Shown here: one piece after another, positions 1 to 5,210 of the stretch
Layout of the letters: every line of letters begins with the position of its first letter
Position numbering within the stretch: position 1 is the first letter of the stretch
NCBI GenBank assembly: GCA_002059205.1
Contig: MVCQ01000165.1
Span: 1 to 5,210 of the forward strand
DNA length: 5,210 nt
From: Candidatus Latescibacteria bacterium 4484_107
GTDB taxonomy: Bacteria > Latescibacterota > 4484-107
Direction: 5' to 3'
Notes under the pieces: model-generated
What the model was told of the DNA's origin: nothing
Databases searched by the model: none
The model's input: only the letters and a program-made list of their open reading frames with translations
Made by a program: the position numbers and the translations under genes

Positions 1-28
1 CACCACTCACCACTCACCAATCACTATT
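1..28. repeat. Heptamer tandem repeat just past the stop of the leftmost gene
   Basis: Four consecutive 7-bp units are visible on the plus strand: CACCACT, CACCACT, CACCAAT, CACTATT. The first two are identical and the others diverge. The array overlaps the TAG stop (24-26) and continues to the window edge, so its full length is unknown. On the transcribed strand it reads as TG-rich units including ATTGGTGA. An ATTGGTGA also lies shortly after the stop of the rightmost gene (about 5091-5098), so the same repeat family may follow several genes. No secondary structure is evident. It may be an intergenic short tandem repeat of the kind known as STRR in other bacteria, but that family name is only an analogy. 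Confidence 0.7.
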
Positions 29-2624
29 CCACCCCCGCAAACACCGTCATAAAGGCCACACTCCCCGTCTTGGTCCGCCCCTCAAAATACTGCGTCTCCG
101 TCCGGAAGCCCACGTTGCTGGTCAGCTTATACCCCATAAAGTCCGACACGTTCGACAACTGAAACGCATAGACCAGCCCCTCGAAATCGTTCGTCTCCTC
201 GAGTTTGTCGCGGAACAACGTGCCCTGCACGCCAAGCTCCGTCCACGTCTTCCCGAACATCCCGTATTTAAGCACGAGGAACAGAATCTCCGAAAGCTCC
301 TTCCGGTCGGTTGTTCCGGGAAAACCCTCCTTGCGAAGGTACATGCTTTTGAACTTAGGCTCGAACAACAGGTTTTCCCCGAACCTCATCCGGTAATCCG
401 CCTTGTTGATGAGTCCCAACAACCGGGCCGTGTTCTCGTATCCGGGGCGCGCATCCCGCTGATGATAGGTGTCGTACTTGAGCTTGTTGATGAAATGGAA
501 GCGCTCGATTCCCGTATAGTCAAAGCTGACATACGCGGAATTTGCCGTGGTATTCTGCGCCAGCAGGGGATCGGAGAATCGGACCAACCCGCCTTTTACA
601 TTCGGAAGTTGCTCCCATTGCACCAGATCGTCCGCGATGTCGTCCTTCACGACCTTCGCATAGTCGAAAAACCGGAGCTTCCCCAGCCCGGCGTAATCCT
701 TTTCCAGCGTCAACAAACCGTAAACCGATCGGCTCTGCCGGTCCTTGGAGAGCATCCATTCGTTCATGTGCCCGAGCTTCAACGTGACGCCCCGAAGCAC
801 CTCAGCGCCGCCGTACACGTTGTATCCCCGATGATCCCGCTTATACGGATAGTCCGCCTCCTCGTCGTTCTCAAACCGGTCAACCACGGTGTTGTTGTTC
901 ATATCCAGACCGAACAGATATTCGGGCGGGTCCACCGAGTACTTCAGAAACGGCTCGTCGTAGTCGGGCCAGAGGTTGTCGTTCTGATTGAAATCGGATA
1001 CGCCGTCGTTGTTCTCATCCAGACCGGGAAAGATCGCCTTAAACGTAGTCCTTCCGTCGTCCCAGCCCGCGCGCTGGTTTGCGTTGTTGCGATCCCAGTC
1101 CGGGTACCGGTCCTGATCGTCGTTGTCATCCACGAACTCGAACCAATACCGCTCCCGGTTATCGTAGAACACATCGCCGTTGTCATCCGTGAGATACATC
1201 GTCGTGCTGTACTCCGGATCCATATTGAAGACCTCCCCGTACGCAAACCAGGGGTATGCCAACTTGGATATCGTCGTGTAGAACGCGCTGGAATACTCCG
1301 AAGCCAGGGAATGCTCGATGATCTCAGGATTCGGATTGGGAAACCGCCGGTACCGGGCATTGATGTCGTACTCCGCACGGACATCGAAGCCCGCCACGTC
1401 CTCCAACTCGAGCGTGACGCCATAGACGGAATTCCCGGTAGGCAGGCCGTAGTCGAAGCGCACGAACCGCTGATTGGTGGCGTCCGTCACCTCGCCTCTG
1501 GCATGCTCCACCGGAAGATACACCGGCATCCCGTTTATGTCCACCTGTACGTCCGAAGTGACGTCCACGTAATAGTCGTTGGCCAGCACCAATTCAAAAC
1601 GGATCTGCTCGATTTTGCTGATGTCGTACCCTTCCGCGAGTAAAGGGAACTGGGTAATGTCGTATCGCAGCGCAATCTGCTCCGACCCCCGGGCCTCTAA
1701 GTTTCCGAAACGTTCTTCGCCTCCCCGGACAAGCGGCGCAATGTCCACCGGCTTCCCATCTATATAGATCTGCTGAGCATACAGGATCGCGCCGGATTCG
1801 GAACTCTCCGGAGAGTCGTCGCTGATCCGTACCGTGATCTCCCGCACCTTGCTCGTGTTCTGCCTCGAACTCAAATTCCCCTTCAACGAAGTATCCACCA
1901 GATCGCGCATCGCATTGCCGATCATGGCCCCCACGTACGTCACGCCCACGGTGGTGAAATCCCCCAATTGAATCACGCCCCGGAAGCCGAACAGATTGGT
2001 AAAATCCGTGGTCCTCGCCGGCGCATCTCCTTCGTTGGCCAACGCCGTAGCCGGACCGCTGATGCGGGAGCCGATGATCGTCGCGGCATACTTGTCCGAA
2101 AGAAAATCCCACTGGATCCCGCTGAACGTCGGCTTGGAAAAGGTAAGCGGGGTGAACGTGGTCCGGATCTGCTCCCCGATCGTCATCGCCATGTAGTACT
2201 GCCCCTTGGAACTGGAAGAGATCAGAATATTGTCGAACCACTTATTGAAATAGGGATGCTTATAAATCGAACTCCCCAGATTCTCCGGCTGGTTCTGCTG
2301 CCAATCGTAAATTTTCCATCCTCTGGTGATATAATTGCCGTAAATATCGTAGAAGCGGTAACCCTCCATGACGACATCCGTATAGCGTTCATAAAGATCC
2401 TTCGCATAGTTACTGTATTCCCATCCCTTCCAGCCATACATCTCAACCAATTCCTGAGGTACATACCATTTCCGCGCCACCGGATCCAACGCCTCCATGC
2501 GGCTCCTGGGACCCATCGGCTGAAGCGGCGCAAACCCGGTATCCAGAGCGAGCACAGAGCTAATACCGCCGAATACGATGAGTATAAACATCAAAGCACC
2601 AAAAAACTGAATAGTTTTCGTCAT
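24..2624 (-). CDS. Large exported protein, probable outer-membrane beta-barrel with aspartate-rich insert; function unknown
   Basis: This is an 866-residue protein of unknown function. The ATG at 2624 is preferred over the upstream in-frame start at 2687. It has a strong purine-rich ribosome site 6 nt upstream, and it directly starts a signal peptide: MTKT, a hydrophobic core at about residues 5-25, and likely cleavage after V-L-A near residue 27. Residues 40-110 are very aromatic (W, Y, F), with the phrase G-W-K-G-W-E-Y-S-N-Y. Residues 140-235 contain alternating strand-like segments. Residues 255-425 look like a beta-sandwich, perhaps galactose-binding-like (inference). Residues 478-600 are acidic and carry two calcium-loop-like motifs, D-E-N-N-D-G-V-S-D (536-544) and the degenerate D-M-N-N-N-T-V-V-D (574-582). 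Residues 600-866 are alternating polar/aromatic strands typical of an outer-membrane barrel. The C-terminus is F-A-G-V-E rather than a terminal aromatic residue, so standard barrel insertion is not certain. It lies 70 nt downstream of the discoidin gene and is probably co-transcribed with it. The gene call is secure, the localisation likely and the function unknown. Confidence 0.9.
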   Translation of the reverse strand: MTKTIQFFGALMFILIVFGGISSVLALDTGFAPLQPMGPRSRMEALDPVARKWYVPQELVEMYGWKGWEYSNYAKDLYERYTDVVMEGYRFYDIYGNYITRGWKIYDWQQNQPENLGSSIYKHPYFNKWFDNILISSSSKGQYYMAMTIGEQIRTTFTPLTFSKPTFSGIQWDFLSDKYAATIIGSRISGPATALANEGDAPARTTDFTNLFGFRGVIQLGDFTTVGVTYVGAMIGNAMRDLVDTSLKGNLSSRQNTSKVREITVRISDDSPESSESGAILYAQQIYIDGKPVDIAPLVRGGEERFGNLEARGSEQIALRYDITQFPLLAEGYDISKIEQIRFELVLANDYYVDVTSDVQVDINGMPVYLPVEHARGEVTDATNQRFVRFDYGLPTGNSVYGVTLELEDVAGFDVRAEYDINARYRRFPNPNPEIIEHSLASEYSSAFYTTISKLAYPWFAYGEVFNMDPEYSTTMYLTDDNGDVFYDNRERYWFEFVDDNDDQDRYPDWDRNNANQRAGWDDGRTTFKAIFPGLDENNDGVSDFNQNDNLWPDYDEPFLKYSVDPPEYLFGLDMNNNTVVDRFENDEEADYPYKRDHRGYNVYGGAEVLRGVTLKLGHMNEWMLSKDRQSRSVYGLLTLEKDYAGLGKLRFFDYAKVVKDDIADDLVQWEQLPNVKGGLVRFSDPLLAQNTTANSAYVSFDYTGIERFHFINKLKYDTYHQRDARPGYENTARLLGLINKADYRMRFGENLLFEPKFKSMYLRKEGFPGTTDRKELSEILFLVLKYGMFGKTWTELGVQGTLFRDKLEETNDFEGLVYAFQLSNVSDFMGYKLTSNVGFRTETQYFEGRTKTGSVAFMTVFAGVE

Positions 2625-2630
2625 CCAGAT

Positions 2631-2638
2631 CCCCCTTT
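2631..2638 (-). promoter_or_regulatory. Ribosome binding site fixing the start of the 866-residue protein
   Basis: On the minus strand the sequence AAAGGGGG lies 6 nt before the ATG at 2624. It decides the start: the longer in-frame reading from 2687 would add 21 charged residues ahead of the signal peptide, and those codons overlap the inverted repeat and this site. Confidence 0.7.
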
Positions 2639-2644
2639 CCGTTC

Positions 2645-2665
2645 GATTTCGGATTTCGGATTGAA
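2645..2665. repeat. Heptamer repeat in the gap between the discoidin and outer-membrane genes
   Basis: Two identical 7-bp units GATTTCG (2645-2651 and 2652-2658) are followed by a partial third, GATTGAA (2659-2665). The period matches the other repeats in the window but the unit sequence differs. The second and third units form the left arm of the inverted repeat at 2652-2696. Confidence 0.55.
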
Positions 2666-2696
2666 TCCTCACCGCAAAAACCCGCAATCCGAAATC
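2652..2696 (-). repeat. Perfect 12-bp inverted repeat overlapping the discoidin gene stop codon
   Basis: GATTTCGGATTG (2652-2663) and CAATCCGAAATC (2685-2696) are exact reverse complements separated by a 21-nt loop. The right arm contains two bases of the TGA stop (2695-2697) of the upstream gene. In the transcript the hairpin would end about 13 nt before the ribosome site of the next gene. The run of five T lies in the loop, not after the stem, so it does not look like an intrinsic terminator. It could be an mRNA processing or stability hairpin between two co-transcribed genes, or a by-product of the heptamer repeat. The repeat itself is certain and its role is inference. Confidence 0.6.
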
Positions 2697-4416
2697 AATA
2701 GACCACGCTCACCACTTTACTGACCGCCTTATCCCCCGCATCGCCGTCCACCTCAATCCGGCAGAGATAAAGACCCGGAGAAACCCGATCGCCCTCCTCA
2801 TCGAGACCATCCCAGCTTGTCTCGTAGTTTCCGCTGGCTCCCCGCCAATCTCCTATCTGCCTGACAGGGATTCCCACCACGTCATAGATATGTGCGGTTA
2901 CACGCCGCTCCCGATCCACTTTGAACACACTGAAAGCCAAATTCATCCGATCATTGACGCCATCCCCGTTGGGTGTGATCACATCCGGCTCCACGGAAAC
3001 ATGGCCGATCAGATCCCCATGAGCCGGAAGCGAGGTCAAAAGCACCCGCGTGGAACTCCCCGCCACCTCGTCCGTGGCGTTCCCGGAATCCACACGCTGC
3101 CATGCCCACGGCGTGGAGGAATGCCCCACAAAAGCCGTAAAGGGCGATCCGTTGTAGAAAATAGTCGTCTCGAAATCTATTTTGACCTCATCCGAACGAA
3201 GCACGCGGGAAAACGCAACGAAAAGTGAATCGCCGCTCGAATGGAACGTCGCGTTCTCCTTTACCCAGGTTGAATCTTCGGCGTTCCGCCGCCAGACCGC
3301 TTTCCCCTCCACAGGAGACGGAGATACGAGCAACACCCGGTCGTATCCGCTGCACCCTGCGCTCCAGACGGATTTAATATAAAAAGAAAAGGCCTGAGGC
3401 GAAGCGGGAGGAACCTCCTCCCACGGCCCGATCTCGCCGGCCAGTTCGCTCGCGGAGGGCGCCGTGTAGTGGAACGTCAGCGCATCTAAAGAAGGCGCCG
3501 CCGCCGGATCGTTCGATTGCAGCTGAACTTCACACAAGAGATACTGTCTCGGACTGGGGGAGGCAAACGGCGCACCCGAATATAGGTAAGGCAAACTCCA
3601 GTCGCTCCAGAGGCTGTCCACAGGCGCCAGTTCCGTTTCTATGCGCCCTTTCAGAAATTTCGGCAGCCTTTCATAAACCGCCTCATCAACCTCCTTCCCA
3701 TCCTTTTGGAACCAGTGTTTGATCTCCTCCGTGCGATCGCCCGTCCGCGTGCGAAGCTGTATCGTCGTTCCGGGAGGAAAATCACCGTCCCACGACACGG
3801 AGGTGATATTTTTCCGCGCGCCCATATCGAGGATATTGGACGTCATCGTCACCCCCGGAACCGCTCCTTCGCCGTACGCTAAAAACTCGAAAATCTTCCC
3901 GCCGGTGTTCGATCTGGAGCGGTACGTCCCTGAGCCATAGAAATGATGATAAAAAATGTACCGCACCCGGCGCGGTTCACACGTCAACTCAAATCCCAGT
4001 TTGGGAGGCACGTCCGTATTGCGGACATCCGCCAGCAGCTCCCAGATCACATCGCGTCCGTCCGGCTGCCAGCACGCGACGTTTCCTTTCTCCGGTGAGG
4101 GGGTCCCGTCCGACGTATACATCTTAAACCCATTGACGTCGGTGGCGGAGCCTCCCACGCGCTCATTCGATATTTGCAGAAGCTCAAACGTGTCCAGCCA
4201 AAAGACGCACCCCAAATCGAGCCGGAACCACGCGCCGGCAGATCGCGTGTTCGACCCTTTATTCCAATCTGTTCCGTAAAGCGGGGATATCCAAAAATCA
4301 AACAGATTGCCGTCGAAAAGGCGCGTAGCCGAAGCCTGCGTGCTCCCGCTCACAATGGATCCGCCGCGTTCAATCGTGTTCAACAGCACATTGTCCCCCA
4401 GCGTATGAATCTCCAA
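2695..4416 (-). CDS. Discoidin-type surface protein, C-terminal part (after frameshift), with FlgD-Ig/gliding-type C-terminal domain
   Basis: This 573-codon frame has only a TTG start, no well-spaced ribosome site and no signal peptide. It is best read as the continuation of the gene starting at 4985, out of frame by one base; the restored protein would be about 763 residues. Numbering from the TTG, residues 15-185 form a discoidin/F5-8C-like module: F-D-G-N-x-x-D-F-W, then W-F-R-L-D-L-G, then F-K-M-Y-T-S-D-G. Residues 190-320 are a beta-rich region with L-R-T-R-T-G, W-S-D-W-S and S-P-S-P-R-Q-Y-L phrases, repeatedly seen (from memory) in such surface proteins. Residues 340-470 form a further beta-rich region of unknown type. 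Residues 473-573 (2698-3000) carry P-D-V-I-T-P-N-G-D-G-V-N-D, I-Y-D-V-V-G, S-W-D-G-L-D and P-G-L-Y-L-C-R, the pattern of FlgD-Ig or gliding-motility C-terminal domains that act as type IX secretion signals in Bacteroidota. Whether such a system exists here cannot be seen. The likely role is an extracellular carbohydrate-binding or adhesive protein. It ends in V-V-Y-stop. Confidence 0.8.
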   Translation of the reverse strand: MEIHTLGDNVLLNTIERGGSIVSGSTQASATRLFDGNLFDFWISPLYGTDWNKGSNTRSAGAWFRLDLGCVFWLDTFELLQISNERVGGSATDVNGFKMYTSDGTPSPEKGNVACWQPDGRDVIWELLADVRNTDVPPKLGFELTCEPRRVRYIFYHHFYGSGTYRSRSNTGGKIFEFLAYGEGAVPGVTMTSNILDMGARKNITSVSWDGDFPPGTTIQLRTRTGDRTEEIKHWFQKDGKEVDEAVYERLPKFLKGRIETELAPVDSLWSDWSLPYLYSGAPFASPSPRQYLLCEVQLQSNDPAAAPSLDALTFHYTAPSASELAGEIGPWEEVPPASPQAFSFYIKSVWSAGCSGYDRVLLVSPSPVEGKAVWRRNAEDSTWVKENATFHSSGDSLFVAFSRVLRSDEVKIDFETTIFYNGSPFTAFVGHSSTPWAWQRVDSGNATDEVAGSSTRVLLTSLPAHGDLIGHVSVEPDVITPNGDGVNDRMNLAFSVFKVDRERRVTAHIYDVVGIPVRQIGDWRGASGNYETSWDGLDEEGDRVSPGLYLCRIEVDGDAGDKAVSKVVSVVY

Positions 4417-4985
4417 CTCCGCCAGACCGCCAGCTTGTAGTCCATCATTTTCGTTCCGATGATGGGGATGCCGTCGGTCGCATACACCTGGAAGTCACTG
4501 AAAGGTTCCAACGTTCGATCAAAAACCATCCGTAAGGTATCCGCCAGAGAAATACGCCCCAAATCCAGCAGAATCCACCGGTCGGCATCCGAGGCATCCG
4601 CAGCCGGGGACCACGAAGTCGTGGTGTCTCCGTCCATAATATAGAAGGCATCCCGGTCATTTGACCCCGCCGTTGCCCCGCCTGTCCGCTCCTTCCCCTT
4701 ATACGTCCACGTGAACTCCCCGGCATTGAGGGACGCATTGATATGCTTTCGCATTTCCGCCAGCCGCACCCAACCGTCGTCCCCGATCTCTACAACGCCC
4801 TTGGGGAAATGCCACTTCTCCCAGTCCTGCTTGGTGTCCACCTTGACCACGTTCTGTGCGCCCGCAATACTCGGTCCCATCAGGATCATACCCAAAGCGA
4901 CCAGGCACGTGAAACGTGACGCGTGACGCGTGACGCGTGACGCGTGAAATGTGAAACGACTGCTGTGTTCCAAAGTCTTCCTCAC
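4380..4985 (-). CDS. Discoidin-type surface protein, N-terminal part with signal peptide (truncated by frameshift)
   Basis: A GTG start at 4985 is supported by GGAGG 8 nt upstream. The frame runs 201 residues to a TGA at 4380, but its last ~15 residues (W-R-S-W-R-F-I-R-W...) look like out-of-frame sequence. Residues 1-44 form an unusually long signal peptide. Its n-region (about 10-26) is encoded by a 7-bp tandem repeat, giving H-A-S-R-V-T-R then H-A-S-R-F-T. The hydrophobic core is about 27-41 and likely cleavage is after A-G-A (43). Residues 90-186 form a discoidin/F5-8C-like beta-sandwich: I-M-D-G-D-T-T-T-S-W-S-P, W-I-L-L-D-L-G, L-A-D-T-L-R-M-V-F, and F-Q-V-Y-A-T-D-G. These motifs recur in the module after the break, so the whole gene had two related modules. 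The frame overlaps the downstream one by 37 nt. The signal peptide and domain calls are good; the truncation could be biological or an assembly error. Confidence 0.75.
   Translation of the reverse strand: MRKTLEHSSRFTFHASRVTRHASRFTCLVALGMILMGPSIAGAQNVVKVDTKQDWEKWHFPKGVVEIGDDGWVRLAEMRKHINASLNAGEFTWTYKGKERTGGATAGSNDRDAFYIMDGDTTTSWSPAADASDADRWILLDLGRISLADTLRMVFDRTLEPFSDFQVYATDGIPIIGTKMMDYKLAVWRSWRFIRWGTMCC
4414..4431 (-). other. Apparent one-base frameshift joining the two discoidin reading frames
   Basis: On the coding strand the upstream frame reads D-Y-K-L-A and then drifts into V-W-R-S-W. The downstream frame reads G-L-A-E-L-E-I-H-T-L-G, the normal closing strand of a discoidin module. Adding one base in the GCGGT stretch (4426-4430), for example GCGGGT, gives a continuous ...K-L-A-G-L-A-E-L-E. 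The distance from 4985 to 4416 leaves a remainder of two, consistent with one missing base. No slippery heptanucleotide or downstream structure typical of programmed frameshifting is evident, so a mutation or a sequencing error in a G run is more likely. Confidence 0.75.
4908..4956 (-). repeat. Seven-unit heptamer tandem repeat inside the signal-peptide coding region
   Basis: The plus strand reads as exactly seven 7-bp units with no interruption: CGTGAAA, four copies of CGTGACG, CGTGAAA, TGTGAAA. On the coding strand these are TTTCAC(A/G) and CGTCACG units. It lies in codons 10-26 of the GTG-started gene, after the ribosome site and before the hydrophobic core. Because the unit is not a multiple of three, the peptide repeats every three units (21 nt, seven residues), and gain or loss of one unit changes the frame. 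Low-complexity heptamers of this sort are more usual between genes, and the same period recurs at 1-28 and 2645-2665. Confidence 0.9.
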
Positions 4986-4993
4986 GATTTATA

Positions 4994-4998
4994 CCTCC
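4994..4998 (-). promoter_or_regulatory. Ribosome binding site supporting the GTG start at 4985
   Basis: GGAGG on the minus strand lies 8 nt before the GTG. It matters because the start is a non-ATG codon and because it places the heptamer repeat inside the gene. The nearest downstream ATG codons (residues 33 and 36) fall within the hydrophobic core and would leave no usable signal-peptide n-region. Confidence 0.75.
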
Positions 4999-5009
4999 AG
5001 AAAAGCCAA

Positions 5010-5068
5010 GATAAAAGAAGAAAGATAAAAGGGGCGGGGAAGGGACTTTTATCTTCTTATCTTTTATC
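5010..5068 (-). repeat. Long A/T-rich imperfect hairpin in the leader of the discoidin gene
   Basis: GATAAAAG (5024-5031) pairs with CTTTTATC (5046-5053). After a bulge, GATAAAAG (5010-5017) pairs with CTTTTATC (5061-5068), and three-base and two-base stretches pair in between. The 14-nt loop (5032-5045) is G-rich on the plus strand. It sits between the stop at 5107 and the ribosome site at 4994-4998. The stem is almost all A-T, and the downstream U-rich stretch is interrupted by GGC, so an intrinsic terminator for the upstream gene is possible but poor. It could instead be a leader structure, or a chance product of the repeated ATCTT-type units. Confidence 0.5.
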
Positions 5069-5080
5069 TTCTTATCTTTT
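5046..5080. repeat. 15-bp direct repeat, two and a third copies
   Basis: CTTTTATCTTCTTAT occurs exactly at 5046-5060 and 5061-5075, followed by CTTTT at 5076-5080. The unit can be split into related 7- and 8-bp halves (CTTTTAT and CTTCTTAT), close to the heptamer period of the other repeats. It overlaps the right arm of the hairpin at 5010-5068. No convincing promoter is seen in this gap. Confidence 0.8.
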
Positions 5081-5106
5081 CACTTTCCGTTCACCAATGA
5101 CCAACA

Positions 5107-5210
5107 TCAGTACACAACCGCCACTGTGCCCACCTTCACAAATTCCCGCTCATCCCCTTCCACACGGTTCCGCACTACGTACAACCCGGGCGGAACGAGC
5201 ACGCCTTCGC
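5107..5210 (-). CDS. C-terminal end of a surface protein with FlgD-Ig-like tail (partial)
   Basis: The last 33 codons of a gene extending beyond the right edge end at a TGA (5107-5109). The visible tail has V-P-P-G-L-Y-V-V-R, then V-E-G-D, then V-K-V-G-T-V-A-V-V-Y. It aligns almost without gaps to the tail of the next gene (V-S-P-G-L-Y-L-C-R ... V-D-G-D ... V-S-V-V-Y). This is the closing beta-hairpin of a FlgD-Ig/gliding-type C-terminal domain, in which P-G-x-Y is the usual signature. It is probably another secreted surface protein of the same class. Nothing can be said about its main body. Confidence 0.75.
   Translation of the reverse strand, partial: EGVLVPPGLYVVRNRVEGDEREFVKVGTVAVVY

Noticed and set aside
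462..1643. 393-codon plus-strand open frame antisense to the large exported protein gene
   Set aside because: It is a shadow frame: its runs of valine and isoleucine come from the reverse complement of Asp codons in the acidic insert (GAC read as GTC). It has no coherent domain, and the opposite frame is clearly coding.
2625..2687. Upstream in-frame start (2687) extending the exported protein by 21 residues
   Set aside because: The extension is charged, overlaps the intergenic inverted repeat and ribosome site, and would bury the signal peptide. The ATG at 2624 has the better-spaced ribosome site.
1968..2723. 251-codon plus-strand open frame across the start of the exported protein gene
   Set aside because: It is antisense to the signal peptide and N-terminal block and crosses the intergenic inverted repeat. 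Its translation is Arg/Pro-rich with no recognisable motif.
4380..4431. Programmed ribosomal frameshift joining the discoidin frames
   Set aside because: No slippery A/T-type heptamer, internal Shine-Dalgarno at proper spacing or downstream stem was seen near the junction. A missing base in a short G run is the simpler explanation.
4908..4956. CRISPR array
   Set aside because: Units are 7 bp and directly abutting, with no spacers. It is a simple tandem repeat.
5010..5068. Rho-independent terminator of the rightmost gene
   Set aside because: The stem is almost entirely A-T with bulges and is not followed by a clean U-run, so it was reported only as an imperfect hairpin.
5069..5106. Sigma-70 type promoter in the right-hand gap (TTGGTG plus an A/T-rich -10 candidate)
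   Set aside because: The matches are weak and sit inside low-complexity repeat sequence, so they cannot be told from chance. The gap is also short enough for read-through from the upstream gene.

Overview
All coding capacity is on the minus strand, so transcription runs from right (5210) to left (1). The window holds the last 33 codons of one gene (5107-5210), a secreted discoidin-type surface protein split by an apparent one-base frameshift (N-terminal part 4380-4985, C-terminal part 2695-4416), and a complete gene for a large exported, probably outer-membrane, protein (24-2624). The gaps between them are short (121 and 70 nt). No tRNA, rRNA, CRISPR array, transposase or phage gene is visible.

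The organism looks like a Gram-negative, probably uncultured, member of the FCB or related lineages (Latescibacterota, KSB1 or Poribacteria type). This is an inference from three traits: paired discoidin/galactose-binding modules, a C-terminal FlgD-Ig/gliding-type domain with the P-N-G-D-G-V-N-D motif, and a large tyrosine- and aspartate-rich protein with barrel-like strands. I recall this gene style from those phyla but could not search for it. By eye the GC content is moderate to slightly high.

Functionally the genes look like a cell-surface or secretion cassette. The two rightmost genes end in nearly the same tail (V-x-P-G-L-Y ... V-V-Y), which suggests adjacent paralogues or co-sorted proteins with a shared C-terminal sorting or anchoring domain. 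The leftmost gene has a signal peptide, alternating strand segments and an aspartate-rich insert with calcium-loop-like motifs, and may be their outer-membrane partner.

The most unusual feature is a set of short tandem repeats with 7-bp periodicity. Different heptamer families lie immediately after the stop codon of the leftmost gene (1-28), in the gap at 2645-2665, and inside the signal-peptide coding region of the discoidin gene (4908-4956, seven units in frame). The 121-nt gap at the right carries a 15-bp direct repeat and a long A/T-rich hairpin. Because 7 is not a multiple of 3, copy-number change in the coding repeat would switch the reading frame, so it is a candidate phase-variation tract.
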